Notes: a model not told the origin generated them from the sequence alone. DNA of 64,000 nt from Marinitoga litoralis (GCF_016908145.1 NZ_JAFBDI010000004.1:20834-84833); one strand, 5' to 3'. Numbered from the stretch's first letter, positions 9,304 to 19,366 are shown. Numbers and translations: made by a program.

Positions 9304-10350
9304 ATGGATATTAATGAAATGTTATTTTCATCAGATATAAAAGATAAATTAAAAGCTATAGAGTATATAGCGGAAAATAAATTAAATGAATATGCAAAAG
9401 ACTTATTTAAAATGCTTAAATATGAGAATGATACTATAATACAGGAAGCAATTATAAGCACTTTAAAACAATTGGATTTAGAAAAAGTGCCTAATGAAGT
9501 GTTTTTAGAGCTACTGCAAAGCGAAAAATTATTATTAAAAGAATTTGCACTTTCTCTTTTAAGTATTTCTAAGAAATTAGATGTATTAGGAAATTTAATT
9601 AATAGTGAAGATAAAGATGTTAGAAAGTATGCATTAGATGCATTATATAGAACAAAAGATAAAGAAGCTATTAAATATATAGCTAAATGTTTGGATGATA
9701 AAGATATAAATAATAAAATAGCAGCTATAGAATATTTAGGATTAATGGGTGCAAATGAATATGCAGAAAAAATCGCTCAAATTTTAAAAAACACAAATAA
9801 TCCATTTTTAATAACAACTATATTAGAATCTTTAAGCATAATAGGTGATGAAAAGTCAGACACTATAATTAAAGAAAAATTTAAAGAAATAAAAAGTCCT
9901 CATTTTATTATACCGTATGCAAAATATATTTTTAATAAAAAGGACGTTTTTAGAAGTGTTGAGTTTTTTGAAAAATGTGAATATAAACATTTGGTAATAA
10001 AAGAATTTTTGGATTATTTACATAAAAATAATAAAAAGATAAAGTTATATGCTAAATTAAAAAAACGAGTAATATCTATTTTAAAAGACTTATTAAAAAA
10101 CAAATTATATCATATGTATACAAATGATATTTTAATTCTTATAAATCTTTTTACTGAAGACGGTATAGAAGAATTATTAAAAGAACATATTGAAATTTTA
10201 AATGAAGAAGGAATAATGGCTGCAGTTGAAATAATCAATGAAAGAAAATTAAAATCATTTAAAGATATTCTCCAAAAAATTAAAGATAATTATTCAGAAG
10301 AAACAAGGATGATTATTGAAGAAACATTAATGGAGATGGAAAGATGGTAG
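9304..10350 (+). CDS. HEAT-repeat protein, first gene of chemosensory operon
   Basis: A 348-residue all-helical protein built of HEAT-like repeats (clearest at residues 85-200, for example DVRKYALDALYRTKDKEAI). No enzyme motif is seen, so it is probably a scaffold or protein-binding adaptor. Its last 7 bases overlap the start of cheR, which suggests coupled translation and a role with the methylation or receptor-signalling step. Ribosome site is GGGGGAA before ATG 9304. Exact partner unknown. Confidence 0.75.
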   Translation: MDINEMLFSSDIKDKLKAIEYIAENKLNEYAKDLFKMLKYENDTIIQEAIISTLKQLDLEKVPNEVFLELLQSEKLLLKEFALSLLSISKKLDVLGNLINSEDKDVRKYALDALYRTKDKEAIKYIAKCLDDKDINNKIAAIEYLGLMGANEYAEKIAQILKNTNNPFLITTILESLSIIGDEKSDTIIKEKFKEIKSPHFIIPYAKYIFNKKDVFRSVEFFEKCEYKHLVIKEFLDYLHKNNKKIKLYAKLKKRVISILKDLLKNKLYHMYTNDILILINLFTEDGIEELLKEHIEILNEEGIMAAVEIINERKLKSFKDILQKIKDNYSEETRMIIEETLMEMERW

Positions 10351-11162
10351 AAGATTATAAAAAAATAAGAGATTATATATATGAAAAAACAGGTATATAT
10401 GTTGAAGAAAAAAGATTATATTTTTTTAAAAATCGAGTATTTAAAAGAATGAAAAATATTGGTATAGAAGATCCTAATATATATTATAACTTTTTAGTTA
10501 ATGGCGAATATTCAAAAATGGAATTAAATAAATTGATTAGTGAAATTACAGTTAATGAAACATATTTTTTTAGAGAATTTCCTCAATTAAAGGTTTTTGC
10601 AGAATATGCATTAAAAGATGTAATTAATAGGAAAAACAATAAAACAATAAAGGTATTATCTGCAGGATGTGCTTCTGGAGAGGAGCCATATACATTATCA
10701 ATAATTCTGAAAGAGATGTTAGATAGTGATTTTGATTATATAATTGATGCATTTGATATTGATCCTATAATGATTTTAAAAGCTAAAGCGGGAATATATA
10801 ATGATTATGCAGTTAGAGATGTTCCAAAAGAATATTTAAAAAAATATTTTGAAGAAGATAAAGGAAATTATAAAGTAAAGGATATTATAAAAAATAAAGT
10901 AAATATATATAATTTAAATTTAGTTGAAGATGAAACATATGAAAAATTAGATGATGACTATGATTTTATTTTTTGTAGAAATGTATTTATATATTTTTCA
11001 GATGAAATAAGAAAAAATATAATAATGAAGTTTTATGCAATATTAAATGAAGGTGGATATATATTCTTGGGTCATTCTGAGTCAATAAATAGAATAACGA
11101 ATGCTTTTAGAGTTATTAAAGCAAATGATTTTATATTATACCAAAAGCCTTATGCGCAATAG
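10344..11162 (+). CDS. cheR: Chemoreceptor glutamate methyltransferase CheR
   Basis: A 272-residue S-adenosylmethionine-dependent methyltransferase of normal CheR size. The N-terminal helical domain carries the NETYFFRE motif (about residues 71-78), followed by the SAM-binding loop AGCASGEEPYTLS, and CRNVFIYF and GHSES near the end. It methylates glutamates on receptors; the likely target is the soluble receptor encoded 5 kb downstream, and CheB (19363) would remove the methyl groups. Overlaps the HEAT gene; 12 bp before the CheY-like gene. Confidence 0.95.
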   Translation: MVEDYKKIRDYIYEKTGIYVEEKRLYFFKNRVFKRMKNIGIEDPNIYYNFLVNGEYSKMELNKLISEITVNETYFFREFPQLKVFAEYALKDVINRKNNKTIKVLSAGCASGEEPYTLSIILKEMLDSDFDYIIDAFDIDPIMILKAKAGIYNDYAVRDVPKEYLKKYFEEDKGNYKVKDIIKNKVNIYNLNLVEDETYEKLDDDYDFIFCRNVFIYFSDEIRKNIIMKFYAILNEGGYIFLGHSESINRITNAFRVIKANDFILYQKPYAQ

Positions 11163-11174
11163 GAGGGAAGGTAA

Positions 11175-11549
11175 ATGAATAAAAAGATATTAGTTATAGA
11201 TGATTCAAAAATGACAAGAAGTTATCATGCAAGTATATTAAAATCTGCAGGGTATGAAGTACTTGAAGCAGAAGACGGAGCAAAAGCATTAGATGTACTA
11301 TATAGAGAAGGCAATATAGATCTTATATTAACAGATTTAAATATGCCTAACTTAGATGGTTATACAATGATAAAAAAGATTAGAGAAGATGAAAATTATA
11401 AGGATTTACCAATAATTATAGTAACTACATTAGACAAATCTACAAATAAAATGAAAGGATTTGAAGTAGGAGCCAATTTTTATATAGTAAAACCATCAGA
11501 TCCTGAATCATTAATAGAGAGTGTAAAAATTGCCCTTGGAGAGGATTAA
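11175..11549 (+). CDS. cheY: CheY-like response regulator
   Basis: A 124-residue stand-alone receiver: D9, D10, phospho-acceptor D54, T84 and K106 are intact, and the TDLNMPNLDG stretch is typical of CheY-type proteins. It is placed directly before cheA, so it is the probable direct phosphorylation target of that kinase. Whether it binds a flagellar motor or another output cannot be told from sequence; no flagellar gene is in the window. Strong ribosome site GGAGGGAAG. Confidence 0.9.
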   Translation: MNKKILVIDDSKMTRSYHASILKSAGYEVLEAEDGAKALDVLYREGNIDLILTDLNMPNLDGYTMIKKIREDENYKDLPIIIVTTLDKSTNKMKGFEVGANFYIVKPSDPESLIESVKIALGED

Positions 11550-11550
11550 A

Positions 11551-13428
11551 ATGAAAATGCATTTCGATGATAAATTTATTAATGACATGCTAAAAGAGTT
11601 TTCTTCTGAAGCCCAAGAAAATATAAATTTAATTGAAGTTAATTTAGTAAATTTAGAAGAAAGTGGAAATATGAATTTAATAAACACAATAATGAGAGGA
11701 TTCCATACTCTTAAGGGGTCGTCTAGATTGTTGTTATCTATGGATATTCCAGAAAAATATACAAAAAAGATAAAAAAAATTGAGGAAATTTCACATAAAT
11801 TAGAAGATTTATCCTTAACAATTTCAAGTAAAGATGACAAAAACATAGATTTATTATATGACGGATTAGACTTGATAAAAAAGATTACTAATTCGTTCAT
11901 TGATGAAAATGTTGATATAGATATATCTAATTATATGATAAATTTCAAAAATATTGATGTGAGAACAGAAAAAAAACCAAAATTAAATGAAGTTACGAAA
12001 AAAATGTTAATTGATTTAAAAGAACAATTTTTTGAGTATTTATTAAATGCAGAAAATTATAATATGTCTCAAATAAATAGAATGAAAAAACCATTAGAAA
12101 ACACGTTGAAAAGATTTGGAAATGATAAATTAACCAACAAATTCCAAGAAATCATAAAATGTGTTGAGAGTAATGATAAAAATAGTATAAGAAATGCAAT
12201 AACAGAATTTGATAATATATTATTTAATAAACAATCTAAGGAATTTAAAATTGAATTTTCTGATACTGTTAGGGTAGATGTAAAAAAAATAAATACAATA
12301 ATGAATTTAGTAAGTGAATTAGTAACTATAAAAAATACATCTTCTTATTTGTTAAAAGAATTATATAAAGTATCGCCAAAACTACATAAAGAATATACTC
12401 AAGTTTTTGCTAATTTAGATAAAATAACAATTAACATTCAAGATCAAATATTGAGTTTAAAAATGACTCCAATAAAAGAATTGTTATTTAGATATAAACG
12501 ATTAATAAGAGAGTTATCTAAAGAAAAAAACAAGGAAATCTCATATGAGTTTTCAGGTGAAAATATAGAAATAGATAGAATACTATTAGAAAATTTATCC
12601 GATCCATTAACTCATATAATTAGAAATGCTATTGATCATGGTATTGAAACTCCACAAGAAAGAAAAAGCTTGGGTAAAAATGAAGAAGGATTAATAAAAA
12701 TAAATGTATTTTATGAAAGTGGATATGTTTTTATTGAAATCATTGACGATGGAAAAGGTATAGATATAGATAAAATAAAAGAAAGAGCAAAAGAATTAGG
12801 ATATGATATTAATATTCCAGATGAAGAGATTATAAATTATATATTTGAACCTGGATTTAGTACTGCGAAAGAAGTTACTGAAATTTCTGGTCGTGGAGTG
12901 GGAATGGATATTGTAAAAAATAATATAGAAAAATTAAATGGAAAAGTATACATTGAAACCAAAAAAAATCAAGGAACAAAAATAACATTAAAAATCCCAA
13001 ATTCAATAATAAACATTGATGGGGTTATGGTTTTAATTGATAATGAAAAATATATTTTTCCATTTGAAGAAATAGATAAGATAATAAAAGTAAACAAAGA
13101 AAAAATACATAATTATTCTAATCAAATATTTGTAGAGTATAATGAAGAAATTATTCCTGTTTTTTCAGGAATTATAGAAAATAAAAAATATACCTTTGAA
13201 GAAATTATTAACAAGGAATATAAAAATGATTTAATACCTATTATATTAATTGATAATGGTAATGCCGGATTATTAGTAGACGAAATTATAGAAGAAAATG
13301 AGTTTTTAGTAAAACCCTTGCCAGAATTTTTAAAATATGATTTCATATATGGTTCCACTATATTAGGAAATGGAGATATAGTATTAATCTTAAAACCATC
13401 TGAAATGGTGATACAATGGCAAAAGTAA
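11551..13428 (+). CDS. cheA: Chemotaxis histidine kinase CheA
   Basis: A 625-residue CheA. Order: Hpt/P1 domain with phospho-acceptor H52 (HTLKGSS), a low-complexity linker, P3 dimerisation helices (about 240-315), P4 ATPase (N-box HIIRNAIDHG, G1 DDGKGI, GRGVGMDIV), and a C-terminal CheW-like P5 domain (about 490-620). A separate P2 CheY-docking domain is not obvious. ATG 11551 is chosen because GGAGAGG sits just upstream; an in-frame TTG at 11530 would lie inside the preceding gene. Overlaps the ParA-like gene by 13 bp. Confidence 0.95.
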   Translation: MKMHFDDKFINDMLKEFSSEAQENINLIEVNLVNLEESGNMNLINTIMRGFHTLKGSSRLLLSMDIPEKYTKKIKKIEEISHKLEDLSLTISSKDDKNIDLLYDGLDLIKKITNSFIDENVDIDISNYMINFKNIDVRTEKKPKLNEVTKKMLIDLKEQFFEYLLNAENYNMSQINRMKKPLENTLKRFGNDKLTNKFQEIIKCVESNDKNSIRNAITEFDNILFNKQSKEFKIEFSDTVRVDVKKINTIMNLVSELVTIKNTSSYLLKELYKVSPKLHKEYTQVFANLDKITINIQDQILSLKMTPIKELLFRYKRLIRELSKEKNKEISYEFSGENIEIDRILLENLSDPLTHIIRNAIDHGIETPQERKSLGKNEEGLIKINVFYESGYVFIEIIDDGKGIDIDKIKERAKELGYDINIPDEEIINYIFEPGFSTAKEVTEISGRGVGMDIVKNNIEKLNGKVYIETKKNQGTKITLKIPNSIINIDGVMVLIDNEKYIFPFEEIDKIIKVNKEKIHNYSNQIFVEYNEEIIPVFSGIIENKKYTFEEIINKEYKNDLIPIILIDNGNAGLLVDEIIEENEFLVKPLPEFLKYDFIYGSTILGNGDIVLILKPSEMVIQWQK

Positions 13429-14189
13429 TAGTTCTTGCTAATAGAAAAGGGGGAAGTGGGAAAACCACTCTTGCCTTTAATTTATCCCACGCATTTAAAT
13501 CAAAAAAAACATTTTCAGAAAAAATATTATTAATAGATTTTGATTCACAAGCACATTCTACAGTTTATGCTGGAATTAATCCATTTGATGTGAAGTATGG
13601 AATATATGAGATGATTGTAGATTATATTAATACAGGAAAATATAAAGATGGAAAAATTAGTATGCATAATATTGATATTATTCCATCAAATCAAAATTTA
13701 GCTGCTTTAGAAATAGAATTGGCTCATCATGAGGAAAGAAATTTTGTTTTAAAAGATTTAATAATAGATTTTCATAATGAATATGATTATATTTTTATCG
13801 ATACCCCACCAAGTTTAGGGCTATTAACTATAAATGCTTTAAATGCATCAGATTATTTATTAATCCCAGTAAAAAGTGATTTCTTATCATTAGTAGGATT
13901 ATCTCAAATGATGGAAATATATTATAAGGTAAATGTTGAAAATCCTAATTTGAAAATTTTAGGCGTAATACCAACAATGGTTGATAAAAGAACAAAAATT
14001 TCAAAGGAAATAATAGGTGAGTTAAAGAAAATATTTGGAGATAAAAAAGTATTCACTCCACTTAGAAATGATGTAAAACTCATAGAATCATCTAGTCACG
14101 GAATACCTATAATTAAATATGCACCAAAATCAAGAGCATCAAGTGATATAAAGAAAATAGCAAAAGAAATTCAGGAGTTGATTAAATGA
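13416..14189 (+). CDS. ParA/MinD-family ATPase, probable positioning factor for the chemosensory cluster
   Basis: A 257-residue Walker-type ATPase with the deviant P-loop KGGSGKTT (signature Lys before GSGKT), FIDTPPSLG as the Walker B region and PVKSDF further on. Chromosomal ParA is normally beside parB and gid genes; here the gene sits between cheA and a chemosensory Hsp70, overlapping both neighbours. ParA-like PpfA and ParC proteins are known to position chemosensory arrays, PpfA for cytoplasmic and ParC for polar ones. The next gene begins with a ParB-like tip. The positioning role is inferred from context. Confidence 0.85.
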   Translation: MAKVIVLANRKGGSGKTTLAFNLSHAFKSKKTFSEKILLIDFDSQAHSTVYAGINPFDVKYGIYEMIVDYINTGKYKDGKISMHNIDIIPSNQNLAALEIELAHHEERNFVLKDLIIDFHNEYDYIFIDTPPSLGLLTINALNASDYLLIPVKSDFLSLVGLSQMMEIYYKVNVENPNLKILGVIPTMVDKRTKISKEIIGELKKIFGDKKVFTPLRNDVKLIESSSHGIPIIKYAPKSRASSDIKKIAKEIQELIK

Positions 14190-14476
14190 AAATTTTAGGC
14201 CGTGGTTTAGATACTTTTTTTAATTCCGATAATTTATTTAAAAAAGCATTAGAATATGATGATAATGGAAATATATTTTTTGCATTTCATTATTATATGA
14301 AAGCAGCAGAAACAAATGAAGAAATAAAGTCAAAAGCATTAAATAATGCAGCTGTTATTTTAGCTGAAAATGGATATGAAAAAGAAGCTATTGAATTGTT
14401 AAAAAAATCATTAGAAGCTAATCCGGATAACAAAGAAGCAAAAGAAAACCTCGAATATTTGGAGGGACTGATTTGA
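14186..14476 (+). CDS. Small TPR protein with ParB-like N-terminal tip
   Basis: A 96-residue protein. Its first 12 residues, MKILGRGLDTFF, resemble the GLGRGLxALF tip with which ParB proteins stimulate ParA ATPase. The rest is about two TPR helical hairpins (for example KALNNAAVILAENGYEKEAIE is split over residues 50-70). There is no ParB DNA-binding domain. It overlaps the ParA gene and the Hsp70 gene by 4 bp each. Proposed role, by inference: an adaptor that links the ParA-like ATPase to the chemosensory cluster or to the Hsp70, as TlpT does for PpfA. Confidence 0.7.
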   Translation: MKILGRGLDTFFNSDNLFKKALEYDDNGNIFFAFHYYMKAAETNEEIKSKALNNAAVILAENGYEKEAIELLKKSLEANPDNKEAKENLEYLEGLI

Positions 14477-15891
14477 TAGTAGGTATAGATTTTGGGACAA
14501 CGAATTCTTTAATAGCAAATTCAGAAATATTTATTAATGAGAGAGGTAGTAGAATTACACCTTCTATAGTTTTTTTTAGAAAAGAAAATGAAATATTAGT
14601 AGGTGATTTAGCAAAATCACAAATGTATATAAGACCAGATAGAGTAGTATTAAATGTAAAAAGGGATCTTGGAAAAGGAAAAGAATATGTTATATATAAT
14701 AAGAAATTTAAAGCAGAAGAAATCGCAAGTTTTATTTTTAGAAAATTAAAAAATATAGTAAATGAAGAAATAACAGATGCAGTAGTTACCGTTCCAGCGT
14801 ATTTTGATGATAATCAAAGAAATGGAGTATTAGAAGCAGCGTCTTTAGCTGGATTAAATGTAGTAAAATTATTAAATGAGCCTGTGGCAGCAGCTATTGC
14901 ATATGGAATAAATGAAAGAGATAAGAAGGTGTTAGTGCTTGATTTTGGTGGAGGAACTTTTGATATAACATTAATGGAAATAAAAGACGATGTTTTTAAT
15001 GTTATAAAAACTGGAGGAAGTTCAGAACTAGGTGGAATAGATTTTGATAAGGTAATTGTTGATTGGATAGTTAATACAATATATGAAAGAGATGGAATAA
15101 ACTTAGGTGATGATCCTGTTGCATTACAACAAATATATAACCATGTAGAAAGCGCAAAAATAGACTTATCTGTTGTAGATAATACTGATATTGTAATTCC
15201 ATATATTTCAACCTTAAATAATAGACCATATCATTTGAATATAAACATAACTAGAGATATGTTTTTAAATATATCAAATAACTTAATAAAAAAAATAGAG
15301 GATTTAATAAAAGAAAGTGCAAATGATGATATAGATGAAATAATATTTGTAGGTGGATCTTCTAGATTATTCTTCTTTAAAGATTTGGTGCAACAAATAT
15401 TTCCAGATAAAAAGATAATTGCAGATTTAAATCCTGAAGAATTAGTTGTTAAAGGAGCAGGTATATACTCTCAGGTTATAGAAGGAAAAAATAATATTAT
15501 ATTAAAGGATATATTGCCGCATTCTCTTGGGGTTTTAGATGATGAAGGAAATTTTATTGAAATATTAAAAAAAGGCATGCATTATCCTACATCAGAAACA
15601 GAAATTTTTACAAATACACAAGATAATCAAGATACAATAATAATTAAGGTTTTACAGAAGAAAAATAATGAAATGATTAATCTTGGGAATTTTGAGTTTA
15701 AATTTTCTAATAAATGGAAAAAAAACGAAGCTAGAATTGCAGTTAATTTTTCACTTAACATAAATGGGGTATTAGAAGTAAGTGCAGAAGATATTTATAC
15801 TGGACAAAGTTTAAATGGGAAAATAACTAATGCCATGGTAAATAGCAGAAAATTAGATACAGTTTTAATGAAAAAATATAAGATAATTTAA
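14473..15891 (+). CDS. Lidless Hsp70-family protein (DnaK/HscC-like)
   Basis: A 472-residue Hsp70. The nucleotide-binding domain (1 to about 345) is complete: GIDFGTTNS, the AVVTVPAYFDDNQR and LLNEPVAAAIAYG motifs, DFGGGTFDIT, and VGGSSR. A substrate-binding beta domain follows (about 350-465), but the alpha-helical lid and EEVD-type tail of DnaK (usually 600 or more residues) are absent, and the conserved interdomain linker is changed to ILKDILPHSLG. Start is TTG 14473, with GGAGGG 6 bases upstream, overlapping the TPR stop. No DnaJ or GrpE gene is nearby, so this is a dedicated Hsp70 rather than the housekeeping one. Confidence 0.9.
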   Translation: MIVGIDFGTTNSLIANSEIFINERGSRITPSIVFFRKENEILVGDLAKSQMYIRPDRVVLNVKRDLGKGKEYVIYNKKFKAEEIASFIFRKLKNIVNEEITDAVVTVPAYFDDNQRNGVLEAASLAGLNVVKLLNEPVAAAIAYGINERDKKVLVLDFGGGTFDITLMEIKDDVFNVIKTGGSSELGGIDFDKVIVDWIVNTIYERDGINLGDDPVALQQIYNHVESAKIDLSVVDNTDIVIPYISTLNNRPYHLNINITRDMFLNISNNLIKKIEDLIKESANDDIDEIIFVGGSSRLFFFKDLVQQIFPDKKIIADLNPEELVVKGAGIYSQVIEGKNNIILKDILPHSLGVLDDEGNFIEILKKGMHYPTSETEIFTNTQDNQDTIIIKVLQKKNNEMINLGNFEFKFSNKWKKNEARIAVNFSLNINGVLEVSAEDIYTGQSLNGKITNAMVNSRKLDTVLMKKYKII

Positions 15892-15925
15892 TAATAAAAT
15901 AACTTAATAGATTGGAGGAAATTCT

Positions 15926-17860
15926 ATGGAAGAAAAAAAATTGCTTTCTCCAGAATCGCAAAAAACTCCTGGAATAATGAAAGTAAAGGATGAAGAGTTA
16001 AAACGAAAAAGAGAAGAAGCAAGGCAAAAAGCGCTTGAAAGAGCAAAAAAACAAACAGTTTTAAAAAGACAAGCAATGGCTGAAGAGTTAACATCATCAG
16101 CTGAAGAATTATTAGCTGCTGTGGAACAAATTTCCTCAAGCGTTGAAGAATTATCAAAATCTATGATGCAAATAAGTTCAGGTACTGAACAAATTTCAAA
16201 TTCAATACATGAAATAAGAGCAGCGATTTATCAAATAAATAAAAATTCTGATGGAATAAAAAAAGAAGCAAATGATATATTATACGAAACCGATAAGTCA
16301 CAGATTCAAGTTTTACAATCAATTAATGGCGTAGATTTATTAATTAATTCTGTAAATAAAACTATAGAATATAACAAGTATACAAATGAAAATATTACAA
16401 TGTTAAAGGAAAAATCTCAAAAAATATCCGAAATTATTAATTCAGTAGTATTAATTGCAGATCAAACAAACTTATTATCCTTAAATGCAGCAATTGAAGC
16501 TGCTAGAGCTGAAGAATATGGAGTTGGATTTGCAGTAGTAGCAGATGAAATAAGGAACCTTGCTGAAGTATCTGAGATAAATGCAAAAAATATAGAAGAT
16601 AATATAAATAATTTAAAAAATAGTATGGACTATATAATCACAGATGTTGAAAAGTTAAATGCATTTTTTGAAGAACAGGGCAATTTAGGTAATGAAATTA
16701 ATAGCATATTTATTGATTTAAGAGAAAAATTTGAAAATATAAAAGGTAATGTGAATAAAGAATTAAAAATTATCGATGAATTTTCTGAAATGTCAGAAAA
16801 ATATTTAGCTTCAGCTGAGAATGTAGTGGCTTATTCAGAACAAGTAGCCAAAGAATCAGAAGAAATATCAAAGTCATTGCAAGAAGAGGAAGAAGCCTTT
16901 AACCAAATTACTGTGGCATCTCAAAACCTAGTTGATATATCAGAGCAAATATTAAATTCTACTGAAGATAAAGATTCTTTGTTATTATTATCTTCCTCAA
17001 TTGATGAACTATTTAGCATAATAGAAGAAGCGTATCATGGTTCTGAAAATATTAAACATCATTTAGAACAATTGGAAAAAATTTCTTCAGTTTTTGCAGA
17101 AGAAATGGATAATATGAATAATTTAGTTTTTAAATTCCATGAATTATCACATGAATTATTAGAAATAAATAATAAGGATAAAGACACAGTTGAAGTAGTT
17201 TTAAAAAATATAAAAGAAAGTAAAGTAAAAGTAGGTGATTTAGTAGATAGCATTGATAAAACGAATAAAGGATTTTCTGATATTTACTTAAACATAAAAA
17301 AATTAGCTACTAATTTTAAATTAGTAAATAATAGTATTTCAAAAATGGAAAAAATGTCTATACAAGTTAATATGCTTGCTGTAAATGGATTTATTGAAGC
17401 TGCGAGAGCAGGTGAATATGGTAATGGTTTTTATGTAGTATCAAATGATATAAGAGAACTTTCAAAAACTTCGGAGGAAAATTTAGAGTCAATAAAAAAT
17501 GTAATAGAAGAAATTGATGAAAATATTAAAATATCAGAAGAAAATGTATATGAAAATCAAAAGAGAACATATTCTGAAATAATAGAAGCTAATTCAGCAT
17601 TATATTCAATTAAAGAAATAGAAAAAACTATTGAAAACTTATTGGGTAAATATCAAGTAATATCACATTCTATCTCGGAAATCGTTATTGCAATTGAGCA
17701 ATCTAAAAAAGCAGTTGAACAATCTCAAAGTGCTGTAGAAGAATCATTTGCATCTATCGAAGAAGCTTCAAAAGCCTCATTAGAACATGAAAGAGGAATA
17801 AGTGAAATGCTTAAAGTAACAAAGGAAATTATGAATCAATCAAGTAATTTACAGCTGTAA
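15926..17860 (+). CDS. Soluble chemoreceptor with two signalling tips
   Basis: A 644-residue methyl-accepting protein with no hydrophobic segment, so it should form a cytoplasmic array. After a basic N-terminus it has two long coiled-coil hairpins, each with its own CheA/CheW-contact tip: [16 protein letters not shown] at about residue 178 and [20 protein letters not shown] at about residue 477. The first tip is closer to consensus; the second is diverged (NGF for NAA). No ligand domain such as PAS, HAMP or heme site is recognisable. It is the only receptor in the window and is surrounded by all adaptation and kinase genes. Confidence 0.9.
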   Translation: MEEKKLLSPESQKTPGIMKVKDEELKRKREEARQKALERAKKQTVLKRQAMAEELTSSAEELLAAVEQISSSVEELSKSMMQISSGTEQISNSIHEIRAAIYQINKNSDGIKKEANDILYETDKSQIQVLQSINGVDLLINSVNKTIEYNKYTNENITMLKEKSQKISEIINSVVLIADQTNLLSLNAAIEAARAEEYGVGFAVVADEIRNLAEVSEINAKNIEDNINNLKNSMDYIITDVEKLNAFFEEQGNLGNEINSIFIDLREKFENIKGNVNKELKIIDEFSEMSEKYLASAENVVAYSEQVAKESEEISKSLQEEEEAFNQITVASQNLVDISEQILNSTEDKDSLLLLSSSIDELFSIIEEAYHGSENIKHHLEQLEKISSVFAEEMDNMNNLVFKFHELSHELLEINNKDKDTVEVVLKNIKESKVKVGDLVDSIDKTNKGFSDIYLNIKKLATNFKLVNNSISKMEKMSIQVNMLAVNGFIEAARAGEYGNGFYVVSNDIRELSKTSEENLESIKNVIEEIDENIKISEENVYENQKRTYSEIIEANSALYSIKEIEKTIENLLGKYQVISHSISEIVIAIEQSKKAVEQSQSAVEESFASIEEASKASLEHERGISEMLKVTKEIMNQSSNLQL

Positions 17861-17887
17861 AGATATAACACTAAAGAAGGTGTATAT

Positions 17888-19366
17888 ATGAATTATGTTA
17901 TATTTTCTCTTAATAAGCAAGAGTATTGTATATCAATGAAAGATATATCAGAAATAATAGGGTTAAAAAAGATAACTAAAATACCATTATCTCCTAAATA
18001 CGTTGAAGGATTAATAAATTTAAGAGGAGAAATTATTCCTATTATTAATCTAAAAACAAAATTTGGATTGAAGAATAATGATGTGTTTTCAAAAATTATT
18101 ATTATAAATGGTCACAGGAAAATTGGAATATTAGTAGATTCAATTAATGGGATTTTAAATAAATACGATGAAGAAATTGAATCAAAAACTAAGTATATAA
18201 ATTCTATTATTAAAAGTAAAGACAAAGAATATTTTATTTTAGATATTAATAAGATTGTTGATATAAAAAACATAAAATCCTTAAGTATAAATAGGAGACA
18301 AAAATCTAAAAAACATATAAAAAAGTCTTCGTTAAATAAAGTGATAACAGTTAAGATAAATAATGAGATATATGGATTTGAATTGAATAAAATTTTTGAA
18401 ATAATCAATTATATTGAGCCAAGTAAAGTGCCAAATGTTCAAGGATATGTAAAAGGTATTATATCTGAAAGAGGAGAAATTATTCCTGTAATTGATTTGA
18501 GAGAAATTCTATATAATACAGATTCTAATATTACAGAAAAAACAAAAATAGTAATAATAAATATTGATGATTATAAACTCGGAGTAATTGTAGAAAATAT
18601 TCATAGGCTTGTTGAAGTCGAAAAAATAAAAAAACTATCTAGTATAGAAAATAGTATTTTAAGCGGTTATATTAAGACAGATGATTATTCAGCAGTTGTA
18701 TTGAATTTAAATGGATTATTAACAGATGAGATTAAAAATTTAAATAAAAAAAGTGAAACTATTGAAAAAATTGAGAAGAAGAAAGATAAATATATATTAT
18801 TTAATGTCAATAATGATAAATATGCAATTGAATTGAATTTAGTCAAAGAGATTAATAGAATAAATAAAATGACCAAAATTCCAAAATCTTCAAAGTATAT
18901 TAGAGGTATTATTAATTTAAGAGGAGATACAGTTCCTATAATTGATTTGAAAAAGAGATTCAATTCAGAAGAAATTGAAATAACTGAAGTATCTAGAATT
19001 TTAGTTGTAAATATAGAAAATCAATTAATAGGATTATTAGTTGACTCAGTGAATAAATTAATTGCTATGGATTATATTAAATTAGGATCTAATAGTAAGT
19101 TTATTAAAGGTTTAGGAGAATATAATAATGAATCAATTTTGCTTTTAGATTTAAATAATTTATTGGATAAAAATGAATTGAAATCTTTGAATATTTCAAA
19201 AAGTTCAGAAAATATAAAAGATATAAAATCGATTGAAGAAAATAAAAAGAACGATGAAATAAAAATAGAAGATTCAAAAAAAATTAATAACGAAAATAAA
19301 GTTATTGAAAAAACTATTGATAAAAAAACTCAAAAGAAAAATATTAAATTAAAGAGATCGAGGTGA
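17888..19366 (+). CDS. cheW: Triple-domain CheW coupling protein
   Basis: A 492-residue protein with three consecutive CheW domains (about 1-135, 150-290 and 303-435), each with the hallmark stretch of type VEGLINLRGEIIPIINL; the second reads VKGIISERGEIIPVIDL. Ordinary CheW is about 150 residues with one domain. The last 55 residues are a highly charged Lys/Glu tail. It would link the double-tipped receptor to CheA, and three domains could bridge several receptor or kinase units. It overlaps cheB by 4 bp. Confidence 0.92.
   Translation: MNYVIFSLNKQEYCISMKDISEIIGLKKITKIPLSPKYVEGLINLRGEIIPIINLKTKFGLKNNDVFSKIIIINGHRKIGILVDSINGILNKYDEEIESKTKYINSIIKSKDKEYFILDINKIVDIKNIKSLSINRRQKSKKHIKKSSLNKVITVKINNEIYGFELNKIFEIINYIEPSKVPNVQGYVKGIISERGEIIPVIDLREILYNTDSNITEKTKIVIINIDDYKLGVIVENIHRLVEVEKIKKLSSIENSILSGYIKTDDYSAVVLNLNGLLTDEIKNLNKKSETIEKIEKKKDKYILFNVNNDKYAIELNLVKEINRINKMTKIPKSSKYIRGIINLRGDTVPIIDLKKRFNSEEIEITEVSRILVVNIENQLIGLLVDSVNKLIAMDYIKLGSNSKFIKGLGEYNNESILLLDLNNLLDKNELKSLNISKSSENIKDIKSIEENKKNDEIKIEDSKKINNENKVIEKTIDKKTQKKNIKLKRSR

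Noticed and set aside
13416..14189. Chromosome-partition ParA
   Set aside because: No full parB, no parS-like palindromes and no gid genes are adjacent; all neighbours are chemosensory.
14473..15891. Housekeeping DnaK
   Set aside because: It is about 130 or more residues short, lacks the lid, and has no dnaJ or grpE beside it.
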